This document shows, piece by piece, positions 59,580 to 64,000 of a stretch of DNA of 64,000 nucleotides. The position numbers and the translations under genes are program-made. Numbering within the stretch: the stretch's first letter is position 1; every line of letters begins with the position of its first letter. The notes under the pieces were generated by a model, which searched no databases, was not told the DNA's origin, and was given only the letters and a program-made list of their open reading frames with translations. Origin of the DNA: Exiguobacterium aurantiacum (GTDB lineage Bacteria; Bacillota; Bacilli; Exiguobacteriales; Exiguobacteriaceae); contig NZ_MKXO01000002.1 of NCBI RefSeq assembly GCF_001766415.1, forward strand, positions 1-64,000, read 5' to 3'.

Positions 59580-60836
59580 TTAGATCAAGTGGCGGCGGTA
59601 CCAGAGGACGATCGGTACGAGAACGAGTGAAACGATTCCGCCGAGCAGTGATAGCGTCAAATAGCTCGACTGGGAGGCGATGATACCGGACAGCATGCCG
59701 CCCGAGGCGCCGGACAAGGCGATCCAGACGTCGACCGATCCTTGCGTCTTCGCTCTCGTCTCGGGTGTCGTCGCATCGACCAAGATGGCCGTCCCACTGA
59801 TGAGACCAAAGTTCCAACCGACACCGAGCAAGACGAGGCCGACGATCAACAAGAACAGCGAGTCGGCCGGTGCGAACGCCGCGACGACGCCTGCGAAGAA
59901 TAACGTCACCCCGGAAGCGATGGCCATGATTTCACGGCCGACTTTGTCGACGAGCACGCCGGTCACGAGCGAGGGTAAATACATCGCGCCGATATGGAAG
60001 CCGATGACGAGACCGACCGCGCTCAGTTCATGGCCGTGCTGCCGCATGTGGACAGGTGTCATCGTCATGATGGCGACCATGACGATTTGGCTGAGCACCA
60101 TGACGAAAGCACCGACGTACACGCCAAGACGAGAGTGGACTTCTTCGGGTTGACGTTGCGTCGCGTCTGTCGATTGCTTCCGTTTCGATTCGATGGCTCT
60201 GGCGACGAGGAGCGGGTCAGGGTTCAAAAACACGATCAAGATGAGACCGGCCACGAAGTAGGCGGCTCCCGCGAGTAAAAACGGACCAGAAAGCGTCGGG
60301 ATGCCGATGGCGTCAGCAACCCGCCCCATCGGTTCGACCAAGTTCGGTCCGGCGACGGCACCGAACGTCGTCGATACCATGGCGATACTGACCGCGGTCG
60401 CCCGTTCGGTCGCATTCGCCAAATCCGTTCCGGCGTAACGGGCCTGGAGGTTGCTCGCCGTCCCGGCCCCGTAAATGAGGAGCGACACGAACAAGAGCGG
60501 TACGCTCTCGAACGCGGCGGCGAAGATGACACCGAACGCACCGAGTGATCCCGTCAAGAACCCGGTCGCGAGTCCGAAACGGCGTCCGACCCGTTGCGAT
60601 ATCATCCCGATCAGAAACGCGGCGCCGGCAGAGCCGAGCGTGAACAGCGCCGTCGGGACACCCGCATACGCATCGGTCCCGAGCAGGTCGCGGGCGAGGA
60701 GCGCCCCGACGGTTATGCCTGCGGCGAGGCCGGCACCCCCGAAAATTTGAGACAGCACGACGACGAACAACGTCCGTTTATACAGACGGCGTTGTTGCTC
60801 GGTGTCGGTCACATATGAATCAATCTTATTTCGCAT
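59580..60836 (-). CDS. MFS transporter
   Basis: A 418-residue 12-span transporter, not closely similar to the one downstream. The loop motifs GMISQRVGRRFG and GVLVDKVGREI, plus a charged central loop (about 215-235), support the MFS. RBS GGAGGAGG. It is separate from the neighbouring transporter by a terminator, so the two are not a transcriptional pair. Substrate unknown. Confidence 0.9.
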   Translation of the reverse strand: MRNKIDSYVTDTEQQRRLYKRTLFVVVLSQIFGGAGLAAGITVGALLARDLLGTDAYAGVPTALFTLGSAGAAFLIGMISQRVGRRFGLATGFLTGSLGAFGVIFAAAFESVPLLFVSLLIYGAGTASNLQARYAGTDLANATERATAVSIAMVSTTFGAVAGPNLVEPMGRVADAIGIPTLSGPFLLAGAAYFVAGLILIVFLNPDPLLVARAIESKRKQSTDATQRQPEEVHSRLGVYVGAFVMVLSQIVMVAIMTMTPVHMRQHGHELSAVGLVIGFHIGAMYLPSLVTGVLVDKVGREIMAIASGVTLFFAGVVAAFAPADSLFLLIVGLVLLGVGWNFGLISGTAILVDATTPETRAKTQGSVDVWIALSGASGGMLSGIIASQSSYLTLSLLGGIVSLVLVPIVLWYRRHLI

Positions 60837-60913
60837 GACACGATTCCTCCTCCATCAACTTATACCCCACCTAGTATAACGTTTGCAGGTGTGGAAAAGA
60901 AGGGTGGACAAAA

Positions 60914-60948
60914 AAGGACTCGACTCGAAAATACCGAGTTGAGTCCTT
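60914..60948 (-). terminator. Terminator of katE
   Basis: AAGGACTCGACTCG (60914-60927) pairs with CGAGTTGAGTCCTT (60935-60948), followed by T-run on the minus strand. Confidence 0.85.
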
Positions 60949-60969
60949 CTGTTCGTGAATCGTCAAGCG

Positions 60970-62979
60970 TCAAGCGCGGTCCCAGAACCGGGCTTTGGCA
61001 ATCCCGTCGATGAACGTGTCGAATCCGTCGAGACTGTGCTGTTTGAACGTGTAGACGCCAGGTTGGTCCGTCTTGACGCGGCACTGATCGAGCACTGAAT
61101 CATCGTGTAAGTGCAAAGCGAGCGGCTTGAAGTGTTTATACGTGTTCTCGATAAACTCGAGGACGTCGTCTTCGACCGAACTCGCGGCGCTGACGAGGAA
61201 AGCGGCGTCGAACAGGCTCGAGTCGACCGTATCGTACGTCTCTTTCACTTTGAGGTCACCGAGCGTGTACGATTTCTTCCCGACGAGGCTATAGTTCACT
61301 TTTTTGTCGGCGAGCGCTTGGACCCACGCCTTCACTTGCGCGGCATCGACATCACCGGCGAGAAGGACGGCGACGCTCTTCGTATCCGGTTTCGAGATCG
61401 TGTCCGCCATGCTGAGGGCAGGCGATGTTTTGTCCGAGACGACTTCGTTGTTCTCGGCAGGCAGTGCGACGCCTAAGTTGTCGGCGACGACCGAGGCGAG
61501 GTGACGGTCGATCCGGTTCAACAAGTCGACGGCATTTTCTTTCACCATGTCCGACTCGCATTTGCCGAGCTCGAAGCTGTAGGCGTCTTGAATGTGCTGC
61601 TTTTCGACGTCGGTCATGCTGTTGTAGAACATTTTGGCTTGTGAGTAGAAGTCGAGGAAGCTGTCGCTGCGGCCACGGACTTTGTGACCATCGACTTTCT
61701 CTTGGTAATGCTCAAATCCACCTTGGTCGACCGGCACAGGTGCCGGCTGATTGTTGTTGAGCGCGTTTTTATGGTAGCTCGTCTGGCCTTTATGGACCGA
61801 CATTTGATGCATGCCGTCGCGTTGATTGTTATGGAACGGACAGACCGGTTTGTTGATCGGGATCTGATGGAAGTTCGGTCCGCCGAGACGTGATAGCTGT
61901 GTATCTGTGTATGAGAACAAGCGCCCTTGCAGGAGCGGGTCGTTCGAGAAGTCGATGCCGGGAACGATATGCCCTGGATGGAATGCGACCTGTTCGGTTT
62001 CGGCGAAGAAGTTATCGACGTTCCGGTTGAGCGTCATCTTCCCGACAAGTTTGACCGGGATCTCTTCTTCCGGCCACAGTTTGGTCGGATCGAGGATATC
62101 GAAGTCGAACTTGAACTCGTCTTCGACTGGGATCATCTGCAGTCCGAGTTCCCATTCCGGGTAGTCGCCTTTATCGATCGCCTCATACAAGTCGACGCGG
62201 TGGAAGTCGGCGTTTTTCCCGACGGCCTTTTGCGCCTCGTCCCACACTTGCGAGTGGACACCGAGCTTCGGTTTCCAATGGAACTTGACGAAGTGGGCTT
62301 TCCCTTCCTTGTTGACGAGTCGGAACGTGTGAACGCCGAACCCTTCCATCATGCGCAGGCTACGCGGGATGCCGCGGTCGCTCATCGCCCACATCACGTG
62401 GTGAGCCGCCTCATGGTTTTGGCCGACGAAATCCCAAAACGTGTCGTGGGCACTCCCGCCTTGCGGCACTTCCGTGTGCGGTTCCGGTTTCACCGCGTGG
62501 ACGAGGTCCGGGAATTTGATGGCGTCTTGGATGAAGAAGACCGGCATATTGTTTCCGACGAGGTCATAGTTGCCTTCGTCCGTATAAAACTTCGTCGCAA
62601 AACCACGGACGTCGCGGACGGTGTCCCCGGAACCGCGTGAGCCTTGTACCGTCGAGAAGCGGACGAAGACAGGCGTCACTTTCGCAGGATCGTTCAGGAA
62701 ATCCGCTTTCGTATAGTCGGCAAGTGACTCGTATACTTGAAACTCTCCGTGGGCACCGACGCCGCGCGCGTGAACGATCCGTTCCGGAATCCGTTCATGG
62801 TCAAAGTGCGTCATTTTTTCACGGAAGTGGAAATCTTCGATGAGCGTCGGTCCCCGAAGCCCCGCTTTGAGCGAGAACTCATCCTCCGCCATCTTCAGTC
62901 CTTGGTTCGTCGTCAGTCCTGCTGTTTGTTCATTGTCGATCGTATGTTGTTTCAACTGTTCTTCTTTTTTATTCCCCAT
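60970..62979 (-). CDS. katE: Large-subunit catalase (KatE/HPII type)
   Basis: A 669-residue clade II catalase that dismutates H2O2. Catalytic His in [13 protein letters not shown], Asn in [14 protein letters not shown], distal-pocket [14 protein letters not shown], and the haem-ligand Tyr in [15 protein letters not shown]. The last 150 residues form the flavodoxin-like domain of large catalases. Of two adjacent ATGs after GGGGAGG, the second (62979) has better spacing. A sigma-B-like promoter (63044-63068) lies upstream, fitting the general stress control known for B. subtilis katE. Confidence 0.94.
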   Translation of the reverse strand: MGNKKEEQLKQHTIDNEQTAGLTTNQGLKMAEDEFSLKAGLRGPTLIEDFHFREKMTHFDHERIPERIVHARGVGAHGEFQVYESLADYTKADFLNDPAKVTPVFVRFSTVQGSRGSGDTVRDVRGFATKFYTDEGNYDLVGNNMPVFFIQDAIKFPDLVHAVKPEPHTEVPQGGSAHDTFWDFVGQNHEAAHHVMWAMSDRGIPRSLRMMEGFGVHTFRLVNKEGKAHFVKFHWKPKLGVHSQVWDEAQKAVGKNADFHRVDLYEAIDKGDYPEWELGLQMIPVEDEFKFDFDILDPTKLWPEEEIPVKLVGKMTLNRNVDNFFAETEQVAFHPGHIVPGIDFSNDPLLQGRLFSYTDTQLSRLGGPNFHQIPINKPVCPFHNNQRDGMHQMSVHKGQTSYHKNALNNNQPAPVPVDQGGFEHYQEKVDGHKVRGRSDSFLDFYSQAKMFYNSMTDVEKQHIQDAYSFELGKCESDMVKENAVDLLNRIDRHLASVVADNLGVALPAENNEVVSDKTSPALSMADTISKPDTKSVAVLLAGDVDAAQVKAWVQALADKKVNYSLVGKKSYTLGDLKVKETYDTVDSSLFDAAFLVSAASSVEDDVLEFIENTYKHFKPLALHLHDDSVLDQCRVKTDQPGVYTFKQHSLDGFDTFIDGIAKARFWDRA

Positions 62980-63043
62980 CATGTTGCCTCCCCATAAGTA
63001 TATGCTCTCCCGACGTAAGCCGTGATTGACCTACTTTACGGTT

Positions 63044-63068
63044 TTTCCCTAACGCTACGAGAAGAAAC
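63044..63068 (-). promoter_or_regulatory. Sigma-B-like promoter of katE
   Basis: Minus strand: GTTTCT (63068-63063), 13-bp spacer, GGGAAA (63049-63044), against the sigma-B consensus GTTTAA-N12/14-GGGTAT. It begins right after the terminator of the upstream gene, the correct place for a katE promoter. Confidence 0.5.
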
Positions 63069-63088
63069 CCCCATTTTAAAATGGGGGT
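63067..63088 (-). terminator. Terminator of the heparinase-like gene
   Basis: ACCCCCATTTT-AAAATGGGGGT, a perfect 22-bp palindrome 3 bp after the stop codon. The T-run on the minus strand is short (TTTCTT). Confidence 0.65.
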
Positions 63089-63091
63089 CGG

Positions 63092-64000
63092 TTAACGCAG
63101 CATCGACAACGTCTTTGTCGTTCCATCTGATAAGGTGTATCGGACGATATAGTGGCGGGAGGTCGTCTCCATCTTGTAGGAACTGATTTTCGTCGGTTTT
63201 TCCCCGATGTGAAGGAGCGTCAAGTATGTCACGCCTTTTCCGCGTTTCGTTGTCGTGACTTGGTTGCGGCGCTGCCAATCGTAATCGCGGTACGAGACGT
63301 GGCTCGACCCGACGGCGAGTTTTGGAATCGAGCCGACCTCAAGTTGCAGGAGATGGAGCGAGCGGCCAGTCGCGTCTTTGAAGTAAGCGTATCGACTGCC
63401 ACTCGCCACCCGGTGCAATCCGACACCGAGATGGAACCGCTGGACGAACGATTCGGTCACCGGACTCGTGACCCGGTCATAGACGAGCACCGTCCCGTCA
63501 CGGTCATAGGCGAGACGCCGAGTGTGCGACATGCCGTTCCCGATCAATTGGCTCGTCGCGGAAGCCGTCCACTGAATCGAGGAGGTCCCGACCGACGTGA
63601 TCTGGCTTCGTCGCAAGTTGCTCGGAATCAATCGGAAGCTTTGCCCGGCAACGTGAACCGTATTGTGAGCAGCGGCTTGGAGCACGACGTTCCGTTCAGG
63701 ACGCTTCGTGTACGCATAACGTCCGCTCTCGACTAGGAAATCGCGGCCGTAACCGTACAAGTCGATGGACAGGTCGTCAGCATGTTTATGGATGTTGCTA
63801 TGGTAACCAGCCGTCATCGTCACTTGGACGGCGTCTTGGAACGGTCCGGAGCGTCCTCCCCAATGTTGCCTGAAGAATGCGTATTGGTTGGACAGTCGGC
63901 CTGCCTTGGCCGTAGGCTGTACTCCGGCCTTGCCTCCCGTCATCGCATAGAGGAGGTGGGGATACCGCTCAATGTAAGGGATGGCGTCCGTTCGGTGGGT
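63092..64000 (-). CDS. Heparinase II/III-like protein, C-terminal part (runs off the window)
   Basis: A 302-codon C-terminal part of a larger gene; the frame stays open to the window end (the most upstream residues seen are THRTDAIPYIERYPHLLYAM), so the ATG at 63943 is internal. YHSNIHKHADDLSIDLYGYG (with H-K-H-A-D-D) is the conserved active-site strand of the heparinase II/III-like superfamily; FLVESGRYAY and the beta-sandwich repeats follow. It would cleave an acidic polysaccharide, such as an exopolysaccharide or alginate-type polymer. Substrate not determinable from this part. Confidence 0.85.
   Translation of the reverse strand, partial: THRTDAIPYIERYPHLLYAMTGGKAGVQPTAKAGRLSNQYAFFRQHWGGRSGPFQDAVQVTMTAGYHSNIHKHADDLSIDLYGYGRDFLVESGRYAYTKRPERNVVLQAAAHNTVHVAGQSFRLIPSNLRRSQITSVGTSSIQWTASATSQLIGNGMSHTRRLAYDRDGTVLVYDRVTSPVTESFVQRFHLGVGLHRVASGSRYAYFKDATGRSLHLLQLEVGSIPKLAVGSSHVSYRDYDWQRRNQVTTTKRGKGVTYLTLLHIGEKPTKISSYKMETTSRHYIVRYTLSDGTTKTLSMLR

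Noticed and set aside
1-64000. CRISPR arrays, tRNA and rRNA genes
   Set aside because: No regular direct repeats and no tRNA or rRNA-like sequence was noticed on reading either strand.

Overview
The window looks like chromosomal DNA of a low-to-mid GC Gram-positive in the order Bacillales, most probably Exiguobacterium. This is inferred from the genes (YxiN/DbpA-type helicase, MprF, AhpCF, Mqo, GuaC, HtpG, MetNIQ, YjiH, LURP-one/YxjI), the strong AGGAGG-type ribosome binding sites, Fur/PerR/HrcA/CcpA-type operators and roughly 50% GC in the core genes. No search was run. No rRNA, tRNA or CRISPR array is seen. Most genes are short, tightly packed transcription units separated by hairpins shared between convergent genes.

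Layout. 0-1.2 kb: 5' end of an IS1182-type transposase, a small hypothetical gene and a secreted HNH nuclease. 1.4-4.7 kb: a DUF4317 protein, a 411-bp convergent gap with a promoter and cre-like palindromes, the DbpA/YxiN helicase and a decayed sarcosine-oxidase-type remnant. 4.7-14.2 kb: carbohydrate and housekeeping genes. These are an esterase plus a domain-permuted GH3 glycosidase, a HepT/MntA toxin-antitoxin operon, YxjI, a Nudix hydrolase, a DUF1349 gene broken by an early amber codon, and a secreted GH16 glucanase behind a promoter with tandem cre sites. 14.2-18.5 kb: MprF, DegV and a histidine phosphatase whose 3' end carries four perfect DnaA boxes. 18.5-21.9 kb: an AT-rich island with a PLD-nuclease/SF2-helicase/DUF3427 protein and a convergent MutT-type Nudix enzyme, a plausible defence locus. 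22-30 kb: Mqo, two genes of uracil-DNA-glycosylase-like appearance, CarD, MarR, an alcohol dehydrogenase and an SLC13 permease.

30-38 kb: a MetNIQ-type ABC transporter, DUF4304, an aldo/keto reductase, and a Fur-controlled siderophore operon (two permeases, a binding lipoprotein and an FhuF-like protein, with no ATPase). 38-44.4 kb: AhpCF with a PerR-type box, an SRA-HNH (McrA-like) type IV restriction candidate, HtpG behind a near-perfect CIRCE operator, a candidate small RNA, and a TetR/SDR divergent pair sharing an operator. 45-50 kb: two paralogous small membrane proteins, RluF, a C39-like cysteine protease fold, YjiH and a luciferase-like monooxygenase. 50-58 kb: two large c-di-GMP signalling proteins with a similar N-terminal sensor domain, flanking an MBL hydrolase, a GNAT acetyltransferase and GMP reductase; a parS-like site lies beside guaC. 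58-64 kb: two MFS transporters, a KatE-type catalase and a partial heparinase II/III-like gene running off the end.

Themes. Oxidative and iron stress (AhpCF, KatE, Fur operon), polysaccharide use (GH3, GH16, esterase, heparinase) and three separate defence-type modules (HepT/MntA, PLD-helicase-DUF3427 with Nudix, SRA-HNH) inserted between core genes. The DnaA-box cluster and the parS-like site suggest this segment may be in the origin-proximal part of the chromosome.
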